Position numbers and translations under genes: made by a program
Notes under the pieces: generated by a model
Seen by the model: only the letters and a program-made list of their open reading frames with translations
Database searches by the model: none
Told to the model about the DNA's origin: nothing
Part shown: one piece after another, positions 53,755 to 61,402 of the stretch
Position numbering within the stretch: position 1 is the first letter of the stretch
Layout: the number at the start of each line of letters is the position of its first letter
Source of the DNA: an uncultured bacterium
GTDB lineage: Bacteria; Myxococcota_A; Bradymonadia; Bradymonadales; Bradymonadaceae
NCBI GenBank assembly: GCA_937981985.1
Contig: CALJNB010000019.1
Location: 62,001-126,000 of the forward strand
Direction of reading: 5' to 3'
Length of the DNA stretch: 64,000 bases

Positions 53755-55236
53755 ATGAAAATCACAAAGAACTATATCGATAATACCTGGATAGATATCC
53801 AATCTGAACACCTTTGGACACGTGAAAACCCAAGTCGAATATCTGAGACAGCATTTATCGCTGGAGAAAATCTTTCCCATGTCGATCGGGCCGTCATAGC
53901 TGCTAAAACGGCTTTCCCTCTATGGAGCAAAATCGGGAAAGAAAAGCGGCAACACTACCTTGAAAAACTAAAGATAGAATTTCAAAACAAACAAAGTGAA
54001 CTCGCCGAACGTATTGCCATCGAGGCAGGAAAACCACTCTGGGAAGCGACCGGTGAAGCCAAGGCGTTGGTAGCAAAAATCACAATCATGTGCAGTGAGG
54101 GCGCGGACATGGTTAAAGATGTGAACCCGGAAAACTTATCTGGGCGCTATCGCTATCGACCCGTCGGTGCTGTGGCGATCTTAGGGCCGTTTAATTTTCC
54201 AGCACACCTTTTAAACGGGCACATTATTCCGGCCCTTCTTCACGGAAACACCGTCGTCGTAAAACCTTCTGAAATGACTACTGGCGTGATGGAATTATAT
54301 TTTGAATGCATCGAAGCCGCGGGATTTCCTAAAGGCGTAATCAATCTTTTACATGGTGGCGGAAAAACAGGCGCAGCTTTAAGTGTTCATAAAGATATAC
54401 GCGGCGTCTTTTTCACAGGGTCTTGGCACACGGGTCTGGCCATTAGAAAAGCGACGATTGAAATGCCATTCAAAATTCTAGCGTTAGAAATGGGCGGCAA
54501 AAACACCTCCCTTATTCTGCCCAACGCAAACCTTGATCAAGCCGCGCACGAAATTACCTTGGCTTCATATTTGACCACGGGTCAACGTTGTAGTGCAACG
54601 AGTCGTGTGGTCATTCACGATAGTGTCTTTGATGATTTTGTAGAAAATTTCAGGTCTTTGAGTCAGCGCATTACGACCGGTGACACCTTAACCAGCGACA
54701 CCTTTATGGGACCGCTCATCAACAAGGCTTCTTATGAAAATTTTATCGCAGCACAGAAAAATAATGAAGGTGGAAAATTAAAACCCATCCTCGTTGGCGG
54801 CGCCGCGGAAGACACTCGCGGATATTTTGTAAAACCTGGAATCTGGGAAGTTAAAGAATTCGACCCCAATGGCAGCCATCAGGCCGAAGAAATTTTTGGA
54901 CCCGATGTCGTTTTATATCGCGCGAAGACCGACGAAGAAGCAGTCAAAATTGCGAACGCAACCGACTACGGTTTAGCGATGAGCATCTTCACTGACGACC
55001 GCGAACGTTTTGATGGGCTGGCGGATTTACTGGAAGCTGGAATCGTAAACTTAAATCGTTCAACTTGTGGCGCGTCTAGCCGCTTGCCTTTTGGCGGTGT
55101 TAAAAAATCGGGAAACGGAATGCCATCGGCATTATTCGCACCTTATTATTGCACTTACCCTCAAGCCCAACTTTTTGAAGAAGCGACATGGTCAGAGGAA
55201 AAATCTATCGCGGGGCCACTCGCCAAACTTTCCTAA
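53755..55236 (+). CDS. astD: Aldehyde dehydrogenase, succinylglutamate-semialdehyde dehydrogenase (AstD) type
   Basis: 493 residues, close to the 492 of E. coli AstD, which oxidises succinylglutamic semialdehyde in the arginine (AST) pathway. Landmarks: LGPFNFPAHLLNGHIIPALLHGNTVVVKPSE (note PAHLLNGH, typical of AstD), FFTGSWHTG, catalytic Glu in LEMGGKN and catalytic Cys in TTGQRCSATSR. Other ast genes are absent from this window, so function in arginine catabolism is not proven. AAGGA precedes the start by seven bases. It is convergent with the dinG-type helicase gene. Confidence 0.85.
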   Translation: MKITKNYIDNTWIDIQSEHLWTRENPSRISETAFIAGENLSHVDRAVIAAKTAFPLWSKIGKEKRQHYLEKLKIEFQNKQSELAERIAIEAGKPLWEATGEAKALVAKITIMCSEGADMVKDVNPENLSGRYRYRPVGAVAILGPFNFPAHLLNGHIIPALLHGNTVVVKPSEMTTGVMELYFECIEAAGFPKGVINLLHGGGKTGAALSVHKDIRGVFFTGSWHTGLAIRKATIEMPFKILALEMGGKNTSLILPNANLDQAAHEITLASYLTTGQRCSATSRVVIHDSVFDDFVENFRSLSQRITTGDTLTSDTFMGPLINKASYENFIAAQKNNEGGKLKPILVGGAAEDTRGYFVKPGIWEVKEFDPNGSHQAEEIFGPDVVLYRAKTDEEAVKIANATDYGLAMSIFTDDRERFDGLADLLEAGIVNLNRSTCGASSRLPFGGVKKSGNGMPSALFAPYYCTYPQAQLFEEATWSEEKSIAGPLAKLS

Positions 55237-55243
55237 TTCCAAG

Positions 55244-57214
55244 TTACTCGGATTCGTCAGACATATTCTCAGACCACCAATCGCGGACTTCAGCAGCGCG
55301 CCAGGCAAGTTTTGCTGGTGGAAGAGAATCGATAAAGTAGGAACCATAACGCTTGGTTGCTATTCTTGAATCCAAAATCGCCACCACACCTTTATCTGAC
55401 TTAGAACGAATCAAACGGCCAAAACCTTGTTTTAAAGAAAGGGCGGCCATCGGAACCGTTAAATCCATAAAAGGATTTTGTTTTCGAGATTCTAATAGTG
55501 CCGCGCGGGCTGAAAACACAGGATCTGAAGGATTTGAAAAAGGCAATTTATCGATAATTACCAAACGAAGTGCTTCGCCCTCTACATCCACGCCTTCCCA
55601 AAAGGAGGCCGTTGCAAATAACACGCTTCCCGGTGTGTCTTTAAAAGTTTGTAATAAATCTGACTTGGGAGCCTCACCTTGCTTTAAGACAAGACCTTCT
55701 ATTTCGTCTTCCAAATTCTCATGAACAGCGTTCAAATTTGCATAACTTGTAAAAAGAACAAACGCGTCGCCCCCTGAAATATCCAACAAATACTTAATAA
55801 CGGTAGTCGCGCTTTCGACGTAATTTTCTGCTCTAGGTTCCGGCAGACGATTGGGAACATATAGCATGCAATTGTTTTCGTAGTCGAAAACAGCCGGCAA
55901 GGACAACGTTTTCACATCATAATCTTTGAACTTTTGATCTTTGGTTTCAAAGGCCAACATACCGAGTCGATCTTTTAGAAATTCAAAATCACCGGCCGTT
56001 GATAGAGTTGCCGAAGTGAAGACCATCATGTCGTGAGTATCTAATAATTTGCGACGTACCGTTTCAGCGACGTCGATAGGACAAGCTTGTAGGAAGGTGC
56101 CGCGATCTCGAATTTCTAAAAAGTATACGAAACGGTCATCACCTTGTCGGGTGATGAATCCGATTTCCAAACGTAAATCAGTAACCCGAGTCGCGAGTCT
56201 TTCTCGTCGTTCACCAAGGCGCGCTAATTTACCGATTGAATGTTCAATATCTTTTAGAAGGTCAGTAAGTTCTTCTTGAGATTCGCAGATTTTTGCGGAC
56301 CCATCCAAGACCTCGTCGAGGAGATATCGACCGTCATACTTTCCAAACTTAAGATTCGAAAAATAATTTTTATTTACAACATCCAAAGTATCTAAGAGCG
56401 CGACTAGGTCTGAAGCCTCAATACTTTCCTCATCTAAAGCACGCGTGATATCGCCTATGACTTCAGAAAATCTATAGTTGGAAATCTGTAAACCAAAATA
56501 CGAAGTTGCTATCGACTCAAGATGATGAGCCTCGTCAAAAACGATCGCATCATAAGGTGGAAGCACTTCACCATGGCCCAAGTCTCTTAATGCCAAATCG
56601 GCAAAAAATAGATGATGGTTTACAACGATAATTTGAGCCTTCGCCGCATCTTCTCGAGCTTTAGTAACAAAGCACTCTTCGTGAAAAGGACACTTTGATC
56701 CCAAACAGGCCTCCGATCCCACCGATAAGTCTGACCAGGTTTGGTAGTCATCGGGCAGACCAGGAATCTCAGCGCGGTCACCGGTTTTGGTTTCTTCTGC
56801 CCAGCTTTTGATCCTAGCCCAATATTTCCCTTCGCCAGGTTTTCTAAAAACCGGCTGGGAAATTTTGTCGAATCGCAGTTTACATAAATAGTTTTTGCGC
56901 CCCTTAAGAACCACCGCACTAAAGTCGCCCGGCCATACTCTTTTTAGAAAAGGTATATCTTTTGAAAAGATCTGTTCTTGTAATGCTTTGGTCTGGGTGC
57001 TTACGACAACCCGCTTTCCAGACGCGATTGCCGGCATTAAGTAGGCAAGCGTTTTACCTGTCCCGGTTGCAGCTTCAACGATCAACGGCTTTCGGCTTTC
57101 GAATACATCTGCAACAGCGTACGCCATTTCAATTTGTTGGGCTCTATTTTCGTATGTGGGGAGATGTTCAGATAAGATACCGCCGTCTTCAAAGAAAGCT
57201 TTTATGTCACCCAC
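55244..57214 (-). CDS. DinG/YoaA-type ATP-dependent DNA helicase
   Basis: 656 residues; superfamily 2, XPD-like 5'-3' helicase. Walker A AATGTGKTLAYL (about 48-59), VVSTQTKALQEQ, four-cysteine Fe-S site (NYLC, then ACLGSKCPFHEEC), NHHLFFADL, DEAH box FDEAHHLES, ATASFWEGVDVEG and QGFGRLIRSKSDKG. Length fits E. coli YoaA (636) better than DinG (716). These enzymes resolve structures in replication and repair. Overlaps the upstream membrane gene by eight bases. Confidence 0.92.
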   Translation of the reverse strand: MGDIKAFFEDGGILSEHLPTYENRAQQIEMAYAVADVFESRKPLIVEAATGTGKTLAYLMPAIASGKRVVVSTQTKALQEQIFSKDIPFLKRVWPGDFSAVVLKGRKNYLCKLRFDKISQPVFRKPGEGKYWARIKSWAEETKTGDRAEIPGLPDDYQTWSDLSVGSEACLGSKCPFHEECFVTKAREDAAKAQIIVVNHHLFFADLALRDLGHGEVLPPYDAIVFDEAHHLESIATSYFGLQISNYRFSEVIGDITRALDEESIEASDLVALLDTLDVVNKNYFSNLKFGKYDGRYLLDEVLDGSAKICESQEELTDLLKDIEHSIGKLARLGERRERLATRVTDLRLEIGFITRQGDDRFVYFLEIRDRGTFLQACPIDVAETVRRKLLDTHDMMVFTSATLSTAGDFEFLKDRLGMLAFETKDQKFKDYDVKTLSLPAVFDYENNCMLYVPNRLPEPRAENYVESATTVIKYLLDISGGDAFVLFTSYANLNAVHENLEDEIEGLVLKQGEAPKSDLLQTFKDTPGSVLFATASFWEGVDVEGEALRLVIIDKLPFSNPSDPVFSARAALLESRKQNPFMDLTVPMAALSLKQGFGRLIRSKSDKGVVAILDSRIATKRYGSYFIDSLPPAKLAWRAAEVRDWWSENMSDESE

Positions 57215-57800
57215 GACTGAGCTCCATCAGTTGTTCAAGAGAGGTATCAATAACGTTCTTAATCGATTCATTTTTTTCGAAAGGCGGCCACTCGTTATAT
57301 TCCGCGTCGGCACGAAACCAAAATCGATCAGAATTTTCGTCCCGAAAACCGACGTAAGCCGATCCCTTTTCCCAAGTTTTTCTCGGTTTTTTGCGTTTTA
57401 AAGTTGTCGAAATTTCAACGGCATCGGAGATATGGATTTTTTTCTTGTCCACAACAACGTCGACCTGTCGCTTTTCGGTTCGTGTTTTTATGCCCGACGT
57501 TTTCAAGGTTGCCACCCAACCGCGTTTGAGACTCTCACTTAGTGGGACGAAAAGAATGAGAAAACATAAAAAGGAGCCGATCCCAATAAAAATGAGGGTT
57601 TTTCCAAACGCGATGCAAATAATCCCGACGACAAGTAATGACACCTTAACTTGCATTGATCGCGATCGACCCCGTTTACTATCTCGATGTATAGGAATGA
57701 AAGAGAGAAGGGATACCAGAAAAGGAAGGATAAATGCCCAACTTTTTTTGGATGTAAGGGTTCGTGTTAACTCACCATCGAATTCGTTTTTAATGACCAT
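57207..57800 (-). CDS. Membrane protein of unknown function
   Basis: About 197 residues. Start ATG 57800 overlaps the end of nhaA. Two hydrophobic segments (WAFILPFLVSLLSFIPI; VSLLVVGIICIAFGKTLIFIGIGSFLCFLILF), then a basic, soluble C-terminal region (KTRTEKRQVDVVVDKKKIHI, FWFRADAEYNEWPPFEKNESIK). The membrane part followed by a basic tail is like uncharacterised PH-like or DUF proteins. Co-transcribed between nhaA and the helicase gene by overlaps at both ends. Confidence 0.6.
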   Translation of the reverse strand: MVIKNEFDGELTRTLTSKKSWAFILPFLVSLLSFIPIHRDSKRGRSRSMQVKVSLLVVGIICIAFGKTLIFIGIGSFLCFLILFVPLSESLKRGWVATLKTSGIKTRTEKRQVDVVVDKKKIHISDAVEISTTLKRKKPRKTWEKGSAYVGFRDENSDRFWFRADAEYNEWPPFEKNESIKNVIDTSLEQLMELSRG

Positions 57801-59013
57801 GCCCGGTATCAGCACCCTTTTCAGGATGAATTTTTTCAATATTAAATATTCTAGCTAACGCGATTCCAATAGCGCCAGCACTGAAACTAAGTAGCGCACC
57901 AAGCTTAAGCATGCCACCTACTTCTTCAGGTATTTTGCCAGAACCTAGTGCAACGGTTGTTACAAAAAGCGCAACCGTAAAGCCAATACCGGCAATCGCA
58001 CCGACAACAATGACGTGTTTAAGAGACATGTGCTCTGGAAAATCAAGACCGGCCTTATTCGCAATCCAACTCATTAGTGTGATTCCAACCGTTTTTCCGA
58101 CTAATAACGATAGAAGGATAATCCAAGTGGCTTTGCCCATGAATGCATCACCAGAAAGGATAACCCCTGCATTGGCTAGACCGAAGAAAAACAAACCCAC
58201 ATCAACAATAGGTTTAAAGAAATGCTCAAAGTTATTCATGGTGTCGTGATGGGCGTCATCATCAACAAACAGACCGGAATCGCGCTCTCCATGTGGCATG
58301 AAAGGAATAACAGGCACTAAGGCGAGCGCGGCATGCACGCCCGTATTGTGCAAACCAAACCAGGCAAGAGGCGCACCAATTAGGAAGTAGGGCCAAAAAC
58401 TTTTTACGCCCATACGACGCAGAATTTCACAAATAACCATCGCGAGGACAACAAGACCAAGCCAATAGATATGTACTTCAGGCGTGTAAAAGACTGCAAT
58501 AATCAGCATACCCACTAAATCATCAAGTACAGCCAAGACTAATAGGAAAGTCACGGCTGGATGGGCGCGTCCAAAAATCAATCCCGCAAAGAGCCAACAA
58601 TATGCGATATCTGTTGCGGTAGGAATGGCCCAAGCACCGATGAAACCCGGATCGGGTCCCATCGCGGCATGAAGAATAAAGAACGCCGCTATCGGACCAA
58701 AAACACCACCAGCAGTCGCAATCGCCGGCATTGCTGCTTTTTTAACCGATGATAAGGCACCACCGGGGAGGAAGCTTTCTGAAACCTCTTTCATGGCAAT
58801 ACCAAAAAAGAGCACCATGAAAATATCGTTTACGAGAAAGTGTAAACTAATTGCATGTGGAGCGTTGTGATTGATGACCGCATTGGTGAATATCGTCCCG
58901 TCTATGAAAGCATGGTAAGACTCATAGTCCATATTCGCCCAAACCAGGGCGATAAAGGTTCCAACAAGGAGAAAAGCGGCGAGTTCGCTGAGTGTGTTAA
59001 ATACGTTTTTCAA
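57790..59013 (-). CDS. nhaA: Na+/H+ antiporter NhaA
   Basis: 407 residues with the NhaA fold and motifs: FFGIAMKEVSESFLPGGALS, WAIPTATDIAYCWLF and LAVLDDLVGMLIIAVFY, whose paired Asp residues bind Na+/H+. Removes sodium in exchange for protons at alkaline pH. It has a C-terminal His-containing tail. A sodium antiporter fits a marine or saline habitat, as inference. Starts 37 bases after the exonuclease gene. Confidence 0.94.
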   Translation of the reverse strand: MKNVFNTLSELAAFLLVGTFIALVWANMDYESYHAFIDGTIFTNAVINHNAPHAISLHFLVNDIFMVLFFGIAMKEVSESFLPGGALSSVKKAAMPAIATAGGVFGPIAAFFILHAAMGPDPGFIGAWAIPTATDIAYCWLFAGLIFGRAHPAVTFLLVLAVLDDLVGMLIIAVFYTPEVHIYWLGLVVLAMVICEILRRMGVKSFWPYFLIGAPLAWFGLHNTGVHAALALVPVIPFMPHGERDSGLFVDDDAHHDTMNNFEHFFKPIVDVGLFFFGLANAGVILSGDAFMGKATWIILLSLLVGKTVGITLMSWIANKAGLDFPEHMSLKHVIVVGAIAGIGFTVALFVTTVALGSGKIPEEVGGMLKLGALLSFSAGAIGIALARIFNIEKIHPEKGADTGHGH

Positions 59014-59050
59014 AGATAACTACCTGGAAAAAAACAAAAGTAAATCAGAG

Positions 59051-59803
59051 TCAGAGTTGTGGGATTGGATCTTTAGCTTCCGGAACGCTGCTAAAAAGTG
59101 CCCGTAGCGGATCTGTCTCATCACCGTAAATATAAGCGGGCCCTAGACCCACTTCGGCCCCACCAAGTGAAGCAAAGTTATTATCAAAGGATTTCCAACC
59201 CGACATTGCCTGGGATTGAGCGGCTTCCCATTGGCCCTGAAGAATAAGGAGTTGGTCAAGGCTTTGTGGAAGCTTGTCTTCAAATGCAAAAAGAACCTTA
59301 CCGGCAACCTCTGCATCATGATCTGCGCGATGGGCCTCTTCGAGAGGAATTCCTAGTAACGCAGAAATCGTCGCTAAATTCTTACGACGCGAGTTCTTAA
59401 AAAACTGTCTCGCGAAAATAAGCGGATCTAAAGTGGGACTTTCTGCAGGCCAAGATAGACCACAACGCTCTAGTTCGTTCTGAATGAATCCACGATCAAA
59501 ACTTAGGTTATAGGCGACCAGTCCTACACCTTGTAAGCGATCCGAGACTTCTTTTGCGATTTCAGAGAAAGTAGGGGCGCCAACCAGATCTTCTGGTTTG
59601 ATGCCTGTGATTCGCGTCGTATCTTCAGGTAAATCACGTTCAGGGTCCACTAGCTTGCAATAGCGTTCAACCACCTCTCGGTTTTCGAAACGGATGATTC
59701 CGATTTCAACGATTCGATCTTCTTTTGGGTCAAGACCTGTAGTCTCTACGTCGATAACAGCGAGAGGAAGGTCTACCCAATTTTGCGGCCAATGCGTCGC
59801 CAT
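59051..59803 (-). CDS. DnaQ-like 3'-5' exonuclease (DEDDh)
   Basis: 250 residues. Motif I VIDVETTGL, motif II YNLSFDRGFIQNELE, and motif III HRADHDAEVAG, with His giving the DEDDh type. Similar to the epsilon subunit of DNA polymerase III and other proofreading exonucleases. It may instead be a repair or RNA exonuclease. First gene of the probable operon with nhaA and dinG-type helicase. Confidence 0.87.
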   Translation of the reverse strand: MATHWPQNWVDLPLAVIDVETTGLDPKEDRIVEIGIIRFENREVVERYCKLVDPERDLPEDTTRITGIKPEDLVGAPTFSEIAKEVSDRLQGVGLVAYNLSFDRGFIQNELERCGLSWPAESPTLDPLIFARQFFKNSRRKNLATISALLGIPLEEAHRADHDAEVAGKVLFAFEDKLPQSLDQLLILQGQWEAAQSQAMSGWKSFDNNFASLGGAEVGLGPAYIYGDETDPLRALFSSVPEAKDPIPQL

Positions 59804-60247
59804 TCTAAGAAAATCCTAAAGATCAAAACGAAGGCCGATTGTGTCACGTTACCCCTCAATTTCGCAAGGAGATAATTCGGAGAATCTACCAAATTATTTT
59901 GGTCTGAACGCTACAATGGAACGCAAAAGGATTTGAACTTAATGAGATAGCCCACTTCTCGGAGCAGGGTTGCGAATCGAACTCATCAAATCAATCACCA
60001 CCTATCATGGATATCGCAGTTGCCCAAAGATGAGACAATTAAACCGCGATCCAAAACCCATCCCCTAATAAAACGATACGACCACCTCGATGACATTTTT
60101 TCAAAATGATTCTGGGTCAACTAATATGCGTTCATAAGGGTCGCCCCCTAATTATTGAGAACGATTTTTGAGAACTGGTATCTGATTTGCACTAAGAAAA
60201 CCTGATGGTTAGGCGAATGATTTACACGCTTTGATTTTGGAGAAAAA
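59804..60247. other. 444-base intergenic region without a recognised gene
   Basis: No open frame with a plausible start. It contains a tRNA-like fragment on the reverse strand (TTCGATTCGCAACC, about 59964-59980) without a matching T-stem, and AT-rich stretches toward the following gene, where its promoter is expected. No terminator or repeat stood out. Confidence 0.6.
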
Positions 60248-60634
60248 ATGAAAAATGTATTATTAATGTTATCGATTTTGTTGATCCTTACCCCTGCTTG
60301 TGGCGATATGTTGGATGACGAATTAAGCGACGAAGAAACAATCAGTGCCAATTTTGAAGTCAGAAATACGGATATTAGAAATAATGATGATGAGAGGGCT
60401 AGCCAAGCGTTTATTGGATATTCACTCATAGATTTGGAACGCGTTAGAAACAAAATTTACCAAACTTGTCAGCTTACCGAGAACGAGAATAATCTCATTT
60501 TAAGCCTCTTCACGCAGTACCGTCGTATTGGTAGAAATGCGACTTACGAAGTCATGCGAAATCAAAGAGAAATTATCTTGAGTCGTATCAAGACCCTTGG
60601 AGGGAACGCGAATAAAAAGCGTTGCGCGAACTGA
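60248..60634 (+). CDS. Small lipoprotein of unknown function
   Basis: 128 residues; lipobox LTPAC (Cys18). Acidic N-terminal stretch (DMLDDELSDEETI) and a helical C terminus with many basic residues (LFTQYRRIGRNATYEVMRNQREIIL) plus two further Cys. Likely a helical outer-membrane or periplasmic protein. GGAG lies seven bases before the ATG. No family recognised. Confidence 0.65.
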   Translation: MKNVLLMLSILLILTPACGDMLDDELSDEETISANFEVRNTDIRNNDDERASQAFIGYSLIDLERVRNKIYQTCQLTENENNLILSLFTQYRRIGRNATYEVMRNQREIILSRIKTLGGNANKKRCAN

Positions 60635-60842
60635 AAATATTTCCACGTAATATACAACACAAAATCTTCTGCTTATCCTTAAACAAATAGTCTTCCGAAA
60701 AAGCGATGAATTCAGGAAAGGGCCTCCTGCGGGAAGCCTACTTTCGTTTTAAAATGCTTCTTATTAAATTTGCCATCGGCTAAATCCAAGATACGATCAT
60801 GATAACTTTGCCCAGCAAAGATGCTCAAGGAGGAGCAAAACC

Positions 60843-61214
60843 ATGACAAGAACACACACAAATAATCTAGCTCTCGGGTATGGAAGCCTACGATGGAACG
60901 ATTCAAAGCAACAAATAAAAGACCTATTCCCGCAATCGCTTGAAAGCGGAAACGGTGTTGTTGTTGGTGATTTTTTAGCGGTTGAGGAACATGTTTCGAT
61001 GACTGCAACTCTTCATTTTAATGGCGGCGAATTGGCCGAAATCGAACTGGCGCCCTCGATAGGCGATCAAATTTCGGATTGGCGCGCTAAGCGTTTAGAA
61101 CTCGTCAACATGTACGGGGCGTTGGCCGAATCCAATGAAAAAGCCGACATTAGTATTGATTCGGATTGGGGCGATGTTAACGTTTCGATTCGTCGCAAGC
61201 CCCTCAGAAGATAG
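60843..61214 (+). CDS. Hypothetical protein, 123 residues
   Basis: A small soluble protein with a strong ribosome binding site (AAGGAGGAG, seven bases before the ATG). Two beta-rich halves: GYGSLRWNDSKQQIKDLFPQ and LHFNGGELAEIELAPSIGDQISDWRAK. The pattern suggests a small beta-alpha domain. It has no signal peptide. No family recognised. Confidence 0.65.
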   Translation: MTRTHTNNLALGYGSLRWNDSKQQIKDLFPQSLESGNGVVVGDFLAVEEHVSMTATLHFNGGELAEIELAPSIGDQISDWRAKRLELVNMYGALAESNEKADISIDSDWGDVNVSIRRKPLRR

Positions 61215-61391
61215 AGTCTTACTAAAACTCATTCCAAATCTAATGAATGAGACCTTTTCAATAAAGAAAACTTTAGACAACTTCCCAGTCCCCGCGTCCT
61301 CGGAAAACTTGAGAATTACAGGAGAATTCTGTACCCAGTGCCGTACTCTCGGTCGTCTATTGAATTTCCAAAAACACACGACCGGGTTCTT

Positions 61392-61397
61392 AAGGAG
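61392..61397 (+). promoter_or_regulatory. Ribosome binding site that fixes a GTG start
   Basis: TAAGGAG, five bases before GTG 61403. The frame starting there has a lipobox and no stop to the window end; no ATG in that frame offers a better start. Confidence 0.8.
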
Positions 61398-61402
61398 ATA
61401 TT

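Noticed and set aside
59920-59990. tRNA-like fragments (TTCGATTCGCAACC on the reverse strand; GGATTTGAACTT)
   Set aside because: No matching T-stem, acceptor stem or anticodon arm could be formed; at most relics.
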